Source: Methylocystis sp. (GTDB lineage: Bacteria; Pseudomonadota; Alphaproteobacteria; Rhizobiales; Beijerinckiaceae). From it: a stretch of DNA of 49,623 bases. The translations under genes and the position numbers were made by a program. The notes under the pieces were generated by a model that had not been told where the DNA came from, ran no database searches, and saw nothing but the letters and a program-made list of their open reading frames with translations. Below are positions 24,534 to 33,133 of this stretch, one piece after another; position 1 is the stretch's first letter, and each line of letters begins with the position of its first letter. Where the stretch lies: assembly GCA_022843405.1 (NCBI GenBank), contig JALHNQ010000022.1:1-49623 (forward strand), written 5' to 3'.

Positions 24534-27088
24534 GCTCTCTGCTTCCTGGTGGGGTTGCCCGATTCGATCGGCGCCGCCGCCTGTCGAAATTCCGCCCAGG
24601 GATCGCTCTGCAAGGAATCGAGCCGAGCCAAGGTCTTCGCGATCGAGAAATAGGCGGGTCCGATAGCCGGACTGAGTTCGTCCCAGGCGAGCGGAACCGA
24701 GACGGGCGCGCCGCTGCGGGCGCGCGTCGAATAGGGCGCGACAGCGGTGGCGCCGCGTTGATTGCGTAGATAATCGACGAGGATTTTGCCGCGGCGCTTT
24801 GACTTCGCAATCGTCGAAACGAATTTGTCCGGGCTGTCCTTCGCCATCGCGTCGGCGATGCTTTTGGCGAAGGCCTTAGCTTGCGGCCATTCCGCCTTCG
24901 GCGTCACGGGGGACATCACATGGAGGCCCTTGCCGCCAGACGTCTTCACGAAAGCGGCGAGACCGAAGTCTTGAAGCCGGGCCTTCGTTTCTTGCGCCGC
25001 CGCGATGATCGACTCCCACGCGACATGCTCGCCGGGATCGAGATCCATGATGATGACGTCGGGACGCTCCCAGTCCGACGTCGTCGAGCCCCAGGGGTGA
25101 ATCTCCAAGGCGGCCGACTGAACCAGCGCGAGCAGCCCATCGAGATTTTCAATGCTGAGCAGGGGCTCTTCTTCGGGCTCCTGAGGGTCGTTGATGAGAA
25201 CGATTTTGCGATCGATGCCCTTCCAAGGGTGCTTTTGAAAGAATTTCTCTCCGTCAACGCCGTTCGGACAGCGCAGCAGCGCCAGCGGACGATTGACGAT
25301 GAAGGGCGCGATATAGCGCCAGACGTCTGAGTAATAGTCCGCCAGCCCCTGCTTGGTGACGCCTTCTTCCGGCCAATAAAGGCGATCTGGATGGGTGAGC
25401 GTCACGGCGGTTTTCTCCGCTTTTGCGATGGCCCGCTTCGCTGGCGGCCCTTGCTCGCGAATGACGTCGCGCGGTTGCTTGTCTTCGCGCAGGCCCCGAA
25501 AGGAAGCGTGCCGGAGGATGTGATCGATCGTCCAGCCGCGAAATTCGACCTCCGCCACCAATTCGGGACGCACATAGCGCGCATGGCGCGCCGCCTCCGC
25601 GCCGAGGCGCGCGCCAAAAGGACTCGACGATGTGCGCAGCGGATCGAGCTTCACGAAAAGCTCATGCGCCATCGCGGTCGTAAATCCGGTCCCGACGCGG
25701 CCGACATGCCGCAGCGCTCCCTGCTGATAAACGCCGAGCACGAGGGCGCCGATCGCCCGTCGCGACACTGTCGACGGCGTATAGCCGGCAATGACGAATT
25801 CCTGACGTGCGAAGCATTTGGCCTTGATCCAACTCTTCACGCGGCCGGAGCGATAGGGCGAGTCCCGCAGCTTCGACACCACGCCTTCGAGACCGAGCCG
25901 ACAGGCATGCGACAGCACGACCGCCCCGCTGTCATCGAAATGAGCGCTGAAACGAATCTTGTCGTCGGCCCCGTCGCCAAGAAGCCTCGCCAGCGCAGCC
26001 TTGCGTTCGAGCAGAGTTGCGCCGCGCAAATCATAGCCGTCGAGATAGAGAAGATCGAAGACCCAGTAGACGAAGCGGTCGCTGCGCCCTTCGCTCAGAT
26101 CCGCCTGAAGCGCCGAGAAGTCGGAGACGCCCGAATTCGTCTCGACAATGATTTCGCCGTCGATGAGCGCCGAGCCGAGCGGCAGCGCGCGTAGCGCCGC
26201 GACGATCTCCTTGCCAAACTTCTTCGTCCAGTCGAGGCCGCTGCGCGAGAGGAGCCGCACGCGTCCCGCCTCGATGCGCGCCTGCACCCGATAGCCGTCG
26301 AATTTGATTTCGTGAACCCAGTCCTTGCTCGCCGGCGCGGCGCCGGCGCTGGCCTGCATCGGGGCGACGAAATTCGGCAGCTGAGCCTTCTTCGCGCCTT
26401 TCACGCGCGATGGCTCTATGTCCGACGCGGGCGCTTGACGCATGATCGCGGCGCCTGTCTTGACCGACCGGGATGTCGAGGCCTGCTTTGGCGCCGAGAC
26501 TTTGTTAGCGATCGGCTTCGTCGGGCCCAACGCGAGATCGCCGAACGAGCGTCCGGTCTTCGCCGATCGCGGCATTTCCTCAAGTATGTCTTCGTCGTCA
26601 GGCGTTCGCGCAAATTCGTCCTGGCTCTTGATGAGAAGCCAATTGTCGTGCTTCTCGCGCGGCTTTCGCGCCATTCGCACGAGATGCCAGCGGCCGCCGA
26701 GCTTTTTGCCCTTCAACTCGAAATCGAGATGGCCCTTGGCGTAGCCCTTGTGCGGATCGCCGTCTGGAATCCAGACGCCTTTGTCCCAAACGATCACTTC
26801 CCCGGCGCCATATTGGCCTTGCGGAATGACGCCTTCAAAATTGCGATAGTCGAGAGGATGGTCCTCGACATGAACGGCGAGCCGCTTTTCGCCGGGCACG
26901 AGGCTCGGGCCTCGCGTGACCGCCCAGCTTTTCAGAACGCCGTCCATCTCCAGGCGAAGGTCGTAATGCAAACGCCGCGCGGCATGTTTCTGGATGACGA
27001 AGCTGCTGCCGGTCCTTCGACCGCCGCGTCCCTGCGGCTCGCGAGTCGCCGAAAAGTCGCGCTTCTTGCGATAGTCGGCGAGCGACAT
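24530..27088 (-). CDS. ligD: Multifunctional DNA ligase D (phosphoesterase-ligase-polymerase)
   Basis: An 852-residue NHEJ enzyme. An N-terminal 3'-phosphoesterase domain (about 1-165, HYDLRLE, DHPLDYRNFEG) is followed by a linker. The ATP-dependent ligase domain has KFDGYR with Lys262 as the adenylated residue (about 245-540). A C-terminal primase-polymerase domain (about 560-840) has IIMDLDPGE holding the metal-binding aspartates. All three modules look intact. The domain order phosphoesterase-ligase-polymerase is the Agrobacterium/Pseudomonas type and differs from mycobacterial LigD. It starts 6 bases after ku2 and forms an operon with it. Confidence 0.95.
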   Translation of the reverse strand: MSLADYRKKRDFSATREPQGRGGRRTGSSFVIQKHAARRLHYDLRLEMDGVLKSWAVTRGPSLVPGEKRLAVHVEDHPLDYRNFEGVIPQGQYGAGEVIVWDKGVWIPDGDPHKGYAKGHLDFELKGKKLGGRWHLVRMARKPREKHDNWLLIKSQDEFARTPDDEDILEEMPRSAKTGRSFGDLALGPTKPIANKVSAPKQASTSRSVKTGAAIMRQAPASDIEPSRVKGAKKAQLPNFVAPMQASAGAAPASKDWVHEIKFDGYRVQARIEAGRVRLLSRSGLDWTKKFGKEIVAALRALPLGSALIDGEIIVETNSGVSDFSALQADLSEGRSDRFVYWVFDLLYLDGYDLRGATLLERKAALARLLGDGADDKIRFSAHFDDSGAVVLSHACRLGLEGVVSKLRDSPYRSGRVKSWIKAKCFARQEFVIAGYTPSTVSRRAIGALVLGVYQQGALRHVGRVGTGFTTAMAHELFVKLDPLRTSSSPFGARLGAEAARHARYVRPELVAEVEFRGWTIDHILRHASFRGLREDKQPRDVIREQGPPAKRAIAKAEKTAVTLTHPDRLYWPEEGVTKQGLADYYSDVWRYIAPFIVNRPLALLRCPNGVDGEKFFQKHPWKGIDRKIVLINDPQEPEEEPLLSIENLDGLLALVQSAALEIHPWGSTTSDWERPDVIIMDLDPGEHVAWESIIAAAQETKARLQDFGLAAFVKTSGGKGLHVMSPVTPKAEWPQAKAFAKSIADAMAKDSPDKFVSTIAKSKRRGKILVDYLRNQRGATAVAPYSTRARSGAPVSVPLAWDELSPAIGPAYFSIAKTLARLDSLQSDPWAEFRQAAAPIESGNPTRKQRA

Positions 27089-27094
27089 GCGCGA

Positions 27095-27952
27095 TCAGCT
27101 CGCTTTCCGGCGCGCGGCGGCTGCTTTGGTCTTGCGGGGCGCCGCCCGCTTCTTGGCCGCGGGCTTTTCGCGCCCCTCCGACAGCGCCGCGCTTTCGCGC
27201 AGCGCTTCGAGCAGATTGACGACCTTTGCGTCTCGCGCCTTGCGCCGCGGCGCGATCGGCTTGCCTTCGAGCTTCGCCTTTACGAATTCGGCGAGCGCCG
27301 CCTCGTAGCGGTCTTCGAACGTCGATGGGTCGAAAGCGCCTCTCTTGGTGTCGATGATATGTTTGGCGAGCTGAAGCATTTCGCCCTGGACCTTCACCTC
27401 GGGCACTTCATCGAACGCCTGCTGCGCGGAGCGCACCTCATAGTCGAAATTCAGCGTGATCGCGAGAAGTCCGTCGCCATAGGCGCTGATCAGAATGGTG
27501 CGCGCGCGCCTGAAGAGCGCCGTTTTGGCGATGGCCGCGACCTTATTCTTGCGCAGGCCTTCACGTATCAGCACGAAGAGGTCGCTCGCGTCGCTCTGTG
27601 ATGGCGAGAGATAGTACGGCTTGTCGAAATAGACAGTGTCGATCTCGACCCAATCCAAGAACGCCTCGATCGTCAGCGTCTTGTCGCTCTGAGGTCGCGC
27701 TTGCGCAATCTCATCTGGTTCGAGAACGACATAGTCGTTCTTGTCGACTTCATAGCCCTTGACCTGATCGCCGGAGTCAACCGGCGCGCCGGTCTCGCTG
27801 TCAACGAACGTCCGGCGCACGCGATGGCCCGTCGCGCGGTTGATCGTATGAAATGCAATTCTGTCGGACGTCGAAGTCGCTGAATAGAGCGCCACCGGAC
27901 AGGCGAGCTCAGCAAGCTTGAGAGAGCCTTTCCAATTCGCTCTCGGCGGCAA
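27095..27952 (-). CDS. ku: Ku-family DNA end-binding protein (Ku2)
   Basis: A 285-residue Ku starting at TTG 27952 after AAGAGG: PPRANWKGSLKLAELACPVALYSA, then the usual core and FDYEVRSAQQAFDEVPEV. The basic tail (about 240-285, KKRAAPRKTKAAAARRKAS) is longer than in Ku1 and suits DNA binding. Ku1 and Ku2 are clearly divergent paralogues that could act as a heteropair. A -35-like TTGACA at 28026-28021 on its strand suggests its own sigma-70 promoter in addition to stress control further up. Confidence 0.93.
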   Translation of the reverse strand: MPPRANWKGSLKLAELACPVALYSATSTSDRIAFHTINRATGHRVRRTFVDSETGAPVDSGDQVKGYEVDKNDYVVLEPDEIAQARPQSDKTLTIEAFLDWVEIDTVYFDKPYYLSPSQSDASDLFVLIREGLRKNKVAAIAKTALFRRARTILISAYGDGLLAITLNFDYEVRSAQQAFDEVPEVKVQGEMLQLAKHIIDTKRGAFDPSTFEDRYEAALAEFVKAKLEGKPIAPRRKARDAKVVNLLEALRESAALSEGREKPAAKKRAAPRKTKAAAARRKAS

Positions 27953-28042
27953 CGCATACCTCTTACGCTTGTCGGGCCATTGGCCGCGGCTGTCGCATTA
28001 GGCTTCGGGGGCCTTTGTCCTGTCAAGCTTTTCCGCAGGTTT

Positions 28043-28126
28043 CTACGCTGCGGCGTTCGCCGACGCTTTGGTGATGGCGTCCTGCGCCTCCTGGACCTTG
28101 TTCGTGAACTGAGATGTTACGCTCAC
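28043..28126 (-). CDS. Possible 27-residue peptide gene upstream of ku2
   Basis: GTG 28126 follows AGAGG and opens a 27-codon frame reading SVTSQFTNKVQEAQDAITKASANAAA, which is strongly amphipathic-helical. It lies downstream of a candidate EcfG site (28280-28304) and 90 bases before ku2. Too short for confident prediction; no family is recognised. Confidence 0.3.
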   Translation of the reverse strand: MSVTSQFTNKVQEAQDAITKASANAAA

Positions 28127-28279
28127 GTCCTCTGCTCCGCTGTTGCAGTCCGCTTTGATTGTTCCTTGGCGAGCCGCGCTTGCGCTCGACTTATCCTCAA
28201 AAGCCGCACAGCCGATTTTCCAACGCCGAACACCCGGTCTGCGCCGATGGCGACCAGCGGCGCCGGTCGCCAGGATAAA

Positions 28280-28304
28280 ACCGACAGGAGAGATCTATGT
28301 TCCA
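28280..28304 (-). promoter_or_regulatory. Candidate EcfG promoter upstream of the ku2-ligD side
   Basis: On the minus strand GGAAC (28304-28300), 16 bases, GGTT (28283-28280). One position differs from CGTT, and the looser GGAAC-N18-TT is matched. It could drive the short ORF, ku2 and ligD through a leader of roughly 320 bases. The 28127-28279 stretch between holds no convincing gene. Confidence 0.5.
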
Positions 28305-28380
28305 ACGGCGCTCGATTTTGCGCAGCTTGAGTCTCGGAGGGAGAAGAGAAGGCCTAGCGAAGGAAGAAAAAAATTGCCGC

Positions 28381-28938
28381 TCACTTGAATGGCTCTTCCA
28401 CGCCCGGCGGCAACGCGACATTGAAGCCTTGATTGATCCCCGAAAACATCTGGTAGAAGCCCGACAAAACCACAAGTTCGACGAACCCTTCGACGCCGAA
28501 AAGGTTGATCGCGTCGCTTTGAACGGGCTGCGGAATGTTTTGCCAGGACAATGTCGACTCGAGCACTTTTGAGACGACGTCATAGGGCGTCGCAGCAACC
28601 GCGCTCACATCCTCGCCCCGCTGCAGCGCGCCGATGAGCGACGATGGAACGCACGCCGCTTCGGCGTGTTGAATGTGGTCAACCCATTCGAAGGCCGCGC
28701 CGGTCCGGCGCGCAACGAAGAGCACGACGAATTGATAGACCTCGCGCGGCAGATGGCCTTTGAACTTCAAATAATAGCCAAGAGCTTCGATCTTCTCGCA
28801 AAGTTGCGGATGATTCATCAGCGCGGCATACGGGCCGCCGAAGCCTGCGCCTTGCGCCTTGCGTCGCTCGACCATGCGCTCGTAAAGCGCTCGATCGGCC
28901 GGCGACAGCGTTGAAGGATCGAAAGGCAACTGAGCCAT
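28381..28938 (-). CDS. Carboxymuconolactone decarboxylase (AhpD-like) family protein
   Basis: A 185-residue helical protein: FGGPYAALMNHPQLCEKIEALGYYLKFKG, then REVYQFVVLFVARRTGAAFEWVDHIQHAEAACVP, the family core that in AhpD contains a CxxC site. Here only a single Cys remains in that region (AACVP), so thioredoxin-like peroxidase chemistry is doubtful and a decarboxylase/hydrolase-like role is equally possible. It follows the TPP enzyme gene by 10 bases and is probably co-transcribed with it. Confidence 0.75.
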   Translation of the reverse strand: MAQLPFDPSTLSPADRALYERMVERRKAQGAGFGGPYAALMNHPQLCEKIEALGYYLKFKGHLPREVYQFVVLFVARRTGAAFEWVDHIQHAEAACVPSSLIGALQRGEDVSAVAATPYDVVSKVLESTLSWQNIPQPVQSDAINLFGVEGFVELVVLSGFYQMFSGINQGFNVALPPGVEEPFK

Positions 28939-28948
28939 AGGTTTTCGC

Positions 28949-30673
28949 TCACTCGTGGTAGGAATAGGCTGCGATCGCCTCGGCCCAGTCCTTCACCGGC
29001 GTCGTGAAGGCCTTATCTGCTTTGACGTCGATAAGGCAGGGGCCTTCGCCCTGCAGCGCTCGCTCGAACGCGCCGGCAAGATCGCCAGGCGCGCGCACGG
29101 TTTCGCCGCGAGCGCCCAAAGCTTGCGCGAAACCGGCCCAGTCATGATCTGGCAATCGCGTCAGTTCGTCGGGCGTCGGACCGAGTTTATGCGCGCGCAA
29201 CCAGACATTGCCAAGCGCCGCATTGTTGATGACGACAAAGACGATCGGCAGCCGATAGCGCGCCGCAGTGGCGATTTCCATTCCGCCCATGCGCATGCAG
29301 CCATCGCCGGTGATGACCGCCACGCGCCGGCGCGGCTTTGCGCATTGTACGCCGATCGCGGCGCCGATCGCCCAGCCCATCGGGCCGAGATTGGTGGCGG
29401 ATACATAGGTTTTTGGTTCGTAAGATTCCCAATAATGGCCGGCGAAGGCGCGATGCGCGCCGGAGTCCACGACCAGAACGCCGTCGCGTGGAAAAGCCTT
29501 TCTCAGTTCGCTGACGACGCGCGCCGGATGTATTGGAGCAGCGTCGCTCGCACAGTTTTCCGGATCTTGCAGCCGGGGCTTTGCGCGAATTTCAGCGACC
29601 CAGTTCGCGCGTGCGGCGCGCGTCGGCTCAAGCGCCGCGCGCAGCCTGTCGCTTTGATCGAGCAGATAACGCAGATAGGCGCCGCAGCTCCCCACGACGC
29701 CGCCGTCGTGGACATGCGTCCCGATGGCGGCGGGCAGCAAATTGACGCAGATCGACGCGTCGGGCTTCAGCTGCAGCGCCCAATGCATCGTGTCGCGCTC
29801 ATTCAGTCCCGATCCCAAAACGATCAGCAGGTCGAGCGAGGGATCGGTCAGGGCGGCGCGGGCGTGGTGCGTCCCGGCATAGCCGAATACGCCGAGCGAG
29901 AGAGGGTGATCCTCGGCAAAAACGCCTTTGCCGCGCAAGGTCGTCGCGACAGGAATGCGCCACAGCTCGGCGAATTCCTTTAACGCGGCGGCGGCGTTCG
30001 AATGTTCGACGCCCGCTCCGGCGAGAATGGCGATCGTGACAGGCGGCTTGCCGTCGGGGCCGACTGAGAAATATCGTAGCGACTCTTCGGCGGCGGTCAT
30101 CGACAGCGCGTCATTGTCGACCAGCGCCCGATCGATCGGAACGTGGCTGACCGAAAGCTCTGCGGCCAGACAGTCGCCGGGCAATGAGAGATGCACCGGC
30201 GCGGCGGGTCGGGTGCGAAGCTGCAGCAGCGCGTGCTGGAACAGATGCGGTATGTTCTTCGGATTGTCGATCGACGAGGAATAGCGGGTCAGCGGCTTCA
30301 TGACTGTCACGTCGTCCAGCGTCTGCGGACTGGCGTCCTGAAACACCCCCAATCCCTCGAGAACCGTCGCCACTTCGCCGCTCAAGAGAAGAAGCGGCGA
30401 ACCGTCGGTCTGCGCGGTCGCCACCGCGGTGACGGCGTTGGTCAGCCCAGGCCCGCCGATGCAGAGCGCCGCGCCGAAATTTCCGCTCGCCCGCGCATAG
30501 CCGTCGGCCATATAGGCGGCGCCGCCTTCCTGCGCGGCGACGATCGGCGTGAGCGCTTTCTGCCTGCCCAAAGCCGGCAGAAAGGGGTCGACGAGACCGC
30601 CGGGCACCATGAACAAATGGTCGAGTCCTTCGCTCGCCAGCGCTTCGAGGATGAAATCGACCCCTAGGGGCAT
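28949..30673 (-). CDS. Thiamine-diphosphate-dependent enzyme, acetolactate-synthase-like
   Basis: The protein has 574 residues from ATG 30673 (GGAG upstream). The PYR domain carries the cofactor-activating Glu49 (VAAQEGGAAYMADGYARASG) and FGAALCIGGPGLTNAVTAVATAQTDGSPLLLLSGEV. A central domain follows, then the PP domain with VAVITGDGCMRMGGMEIATA... VVINNAALGN, the TPP-Mg motif. The substrate is not determinable; acetolactate synthase, benzoylformate decarboxylase or sulfoacetaldehyde-type enzymes share this build. No regulatory small subunit is nearby, so housekeeping branched-chain synthesis is unlikely. It lies 135 bases downstream of eutC on the same strand, so it may use acetaldehyde produced there. 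Confidence 0.8.
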   Translation of the reverse strand: MPLGVDFILEALASEGLDHLFMVPGGLVDPFLPALGRQKALTPIVAAQEGGAAYMADGYARASGNFGAALCIGGPGLTNAVTAVATAQTDGSPLLLLSGEVATVLEGLGVFQDASPQTLDDVTVMKPLTRYSSSIDNPKNIPHLFQHALLQLRTRPAAPVHLSLPGDCLAAELSVSHVPIDRALVDNDALSMTAAEESLRYFSVGPDGKPPVTIAILAGAGVEHSNAAAALKEFAELWRIPVATTLRGKGVFAEDHPLSLGVFGYAGTHHARAALTDPSLDLLIVLGSGLNERDTMHWALQLKPDASICVNLLPAAIGTHVHDGGVVGSCGAYLRYLLDQSDRLRAALEPTRAARANWVAEIRAKPRLQDPENCASDAAPIHPARVVSELRKAFPRDGVLVVDSGAHRAFAGHYWESYEPKTYVSATNLGPMGWAIGAAIGVQCAKPRRRVAVITGDGCMRMGGMEIATAARYRLPIVFVVINNAALGNVWLRAHKLGPTPDELTRLPDHDWAGFAQALGARGETVRAPGDLAGAFERALQGEGPCLIDVKADKAFTTPVKDWAEAIAAYSYHE

Positions 30674-30807
30674 TTTGCGCTCCAGTTCAAGACTCGCGCG
30701 TCCGGCTTTGGCGCGCGAATTGTTGTTGGCGAAGCATATAGTCGGGCGCAAGCTTCACGATCAATCGGGATTTGGTTGGATCGCCGGATGCGCGGCTCCG
30801 AGACTCG

Positions 30808-31593
30808 CTAGTTCTTGACGTCGATGGCGCGTAGCTCTTCCGGCGCAAGCGTCTCGGCTTCGTCTTTGAGCTCGACGCCGGTGAGCTGACGCCGACGGGC
30901 CTCATTGCAAAGATAAAGCAGCTTTCGCGCCGCCTCGTCATAGGCGAGGCCTTGCGGGCGAATATTCGACAGGCAATTGCGCTCGGCTTCGGTGCGGCCG
31001 ACGCGCGGCGCAAAAGTAAGATAGACGCCCAGGCTATCAGGCGAGGAGAGCCCGGGCCGCTCGCCGATGAGCACCGCCGCGAGTCTGGCGCCAAGCGTTT
31101 CGCCAATATCGTCGCCAAGCGCGACGCGCCCCTGTTCGGCGAGCACGATCGGCGCGATCTTCCACGATGTTCGATCGAGGGATGAGAGCGTCCTTTCTAG
31201 GATCGGAATCGCGTGCCTGGCGATGGCGCGGGCGGACAGTCCTTCGGCGATGACGAATGCAAGGTCGTAATCGCCTGCGAAGGATTTCAGCCGCTCGCGG
31301 GATTCGTCATCCAGTCTTCGGCCAAGGTCCGGGCGCAGCAGGAAGCTGCGCCGATCGCGCGCGGCGCTCCTGACGCGAACCGCCGGCAGCCCGCGTGACG
31401 TCAGTTCATCGAAGAGCGTGTCGACGTCGAGCCGCTCTTCGACCGCGTCGCGCGCCTCGGCGTGCGCCAATTGAAAGTCCAGAGTGGCGCGCGTCGTGAC
31501 CCCCGCGCCGGCGCGCGGCAGGAAAATTCGCGCCGGCGTCGCCGAGCGCAGTTTCGAAATCATGTCGGGAGGCGCCGGGCGACGATCCGCCAT
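30808..31593 (-). CDS. eutC: Ethanolamine ammonia-lyase small subunit
   Basis: A 261-residue EutC from ATG 31593, which follows GAGCGTGAG. It has the family features ARIFLPRAGAGVTTRATLDFQLAHAEARDAVEERLD near the start, FVIAEGLSARAIARHA, GERPGLSSPDSLGVYLTFAPRVGRTEAERNCLSNIRPQGL and a cobalamin-binding fold. With EutB it converts ethanolamine to acetaldehyde and ammonia using adenosylcobalamin. The gene begins just after the eutB stop. The frame extending to 31662 lies inside eutB and is not used. Confidence 0.93.
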   Translation of the reverse strand: MADRRPAPPDMISKLRSATPARIFLPRAGAGVTTRATLDFQLAHAEARDAVEERLDVDTLFDELTSRGLPAVRVRSAARDRRSFLLRPDLGRRLDDESRERLKSFAGDYDLAFVIAEGLSARAIARHAIPILERTLSSLDRTSWKIAPIVLAEQGRVALGDDIGETLGARLAAVLIGERPGLSSPDSLGVYLTFAPRVGRTEAERNCLSNIRPQGLAYDEAARKLLYLCNEARRRQLTGVELKDEAETLAPEELRAIDVKN

Positions 31594-31594
31594 C

Positions 31595-32974
31595 TCACGC
31601 TCTTTCGAGAAGAGGCGCGAAGGACGCGGGAAGCGCCTGCGGCTGCGGCTCGCCGCGCGCATCGCCGAGCCCCACGTCAGTCAGCCATTGCGCGAATTCC
31701 GGCGCCGGCGCCAGATCGAGCATGCGCCGTACGGCGAGCACGTCATGATAGGAGGTGCTTTGGTAATTCAGCATGACGTCGTCCGCGCCGGGAACGCCCA
31801 TGACATAATTGACGCCGGCGACGGCGAGCAGCGTCAGCAAATCGTCCATATCATTCTGGTCGGCTTCGGCGTGGTTGGTATAACAGACGTCGCAGCCCAT
31901 CGGCAGTCCAAGCAGCTTGCCGCAGAAATGGTCTTCGAGCGCCGCCCGCGTGATCTGCTTGCCGTCGAAGAGATATTCCGGCCCGATAAATCCGACGACC
32001 GTATTGATCAGCAGGGGATCGAACATTCGCGCGACGCCATAGGCGCGCGCTTCAAGCGTCTGCTGATCGCAATTCCAATGGGCGTTGGCCGAAAGCGCGC
32101 TGCCCTGGCCAGTTTCGAAATACATGACATTGTCGCCGATTGTCCCGCGCTTCAACGCGAGCGCCGCTGCGTGAGCTTCGCGCAATAGCGCCAGATCAAT
32201 CCCAAAGCTTGCATTGGCGGCCTGTGTGCCGCCGATCGACTGAAAAACCAGATCGACCGGCGCTTGCCGCGCCATGAGCTGCAACGTCGTTGTGACATGA
32301 GCGAGCACGCAGGACTGAGTCGGAATATTCAGCGTCTCGCGCAATTCGTCGAGAAGGCGCAGGAGTTCATAGCACTGTTCCGGACTGTCGGACGCCGGAT
32401 TGACGCCGATGACGGCGTCGCCATTGCCGAGCAGCAGCCCGTCTATCGCGCTGGCGAGAACGCCGCGCGCGTCATCGGTCGGATGGTTGGGCTGAATGCG
32501 CGACGACAATCGTCCGCGCAGGCCGAGCGTGTTGCGAAATCTGGTGACGACGCGCCGCTTGGCGGCGATCAGAATGAGGTCTTGGTTGCGGCAGATTTTC
32601 GAGACCGCCGCCACCATTTCGGGCGTGAGCCCGAAAGTCAGAGCCGCGAGCGCTTCCTCATCGGCGGCGTCGGAGAGAAGCCAGTCGCGAAATTCGCCGA
32701 CGGTGAGAGAGGCGATCGGCGCAAAGGCCATTCGATCATGACTGTCGAGGATCAGTCGCGTGACTTCGTCTTCTTCATAGGGAACGAGCGCTTCATTCAG
32801 GAACACGCTCAACGGGAGATCGGCGAGCGCCATCTGCGCGGCGACGCGCTCAGCCGCGCTCGCCGCTGCAATTCCGGCGAGACAATCTCCCGAACGCAGC
32901 GGAGTGGCCTTCGCCATCAGCGATTTGAGATCGGGAAACCCATAACGCGTTCCGCGAATCGTCGTCCCATACAT
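31595..32974 (-). CDS. eutB: Ethanolamine ammonia-lyase large subunit
   Basis: A 459-residue TIM-barrel subunit that binds ethanolamine and adenosylcobalamin: LMAKATPLRSGDCLAGIAA near the start, GLRGRLSSRIQPNHPTDD, DAVIGVNPASDSPEQC, MARQAPVDLVFQSIGGTQAANASFGID and YFETGQGSALSANAHWNCDQQTLEARAYG. Length is normal. No eut microcompartment shell, EutD, EutE or cobalamin adenosyltransferase gene lies here, so acetaldehyde would be handled in the cytosol. It is divergent from the kinase gene with 159 bases between; no cobalamin riboswitch was recognised there. Confidence 0.95.
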   Translation of the reverse strand: MYGTTIRGTRYGFPDLKSLMAKATPLRSGDCLAGIAAASAAERVAAQMALADLPLSVFLNEALVPYEEDEVTRLILDSHDRMAFAPIASLTVGEFRDWLLSDAADEEALAALTFGLTPEMVAAVSKICRNQDLILIAAKRRVVTRFRNTLGLRGRLSSRIQPNHPTDDARGVLASAIDGLLLGNGDAVIGVNPASDSPEQCYELLRLLDELRETLNIPTQSCVLAHVTTTLQLMARQAPVDLVFQSIGGTQAANASFGIDLALLREAHAAALALKRGTIGDNVMYFETGQGSALSANAHWNCDQQTLEARAYGVARMFDPLLINTVVGFIGPEYLFDGKQITRAALEDHFCGKLLGLPMGCDVCYTNHAEADQNDMDDLLTLLAVAGVNYVMGVPGADDVMLNYQSTSYHDVLAVRRMLDLAPAPEFAQWLTDVGLGDARGEPQPQALPASFAPLLERA

Positions 32975-33133
32975 GGCTCGACCTCGAACGACCGTTTCTC
33001 AGGCTAGGGCGCCGATGCGAACATGTCACCTTGCCGGCCTATGGTTTTCCCCAGCGCCGTCGCAGCCCATGGCCTTTGCGCCCGGCCCGCATATACTAGC
33101 AAAGTCAAAGTTTGTTTCGTGCCGCCGGAGCCG

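Noticed and set aside
27980-28330. 116-codon plus-strand frame between ku2 and the CMD-family gene
   Set aside because: No ribosome site, no recognisable pattern, and it overlaps the promoter signals of the minus strand.
28646-28670. GGAAC-N16-TGTT on the plus strand
   Set aside because: It lies inside the CMD-family gene on the opposite strand with no plus-strand gene downstream; a chance match that shows TGTT sites must be treated with caution.
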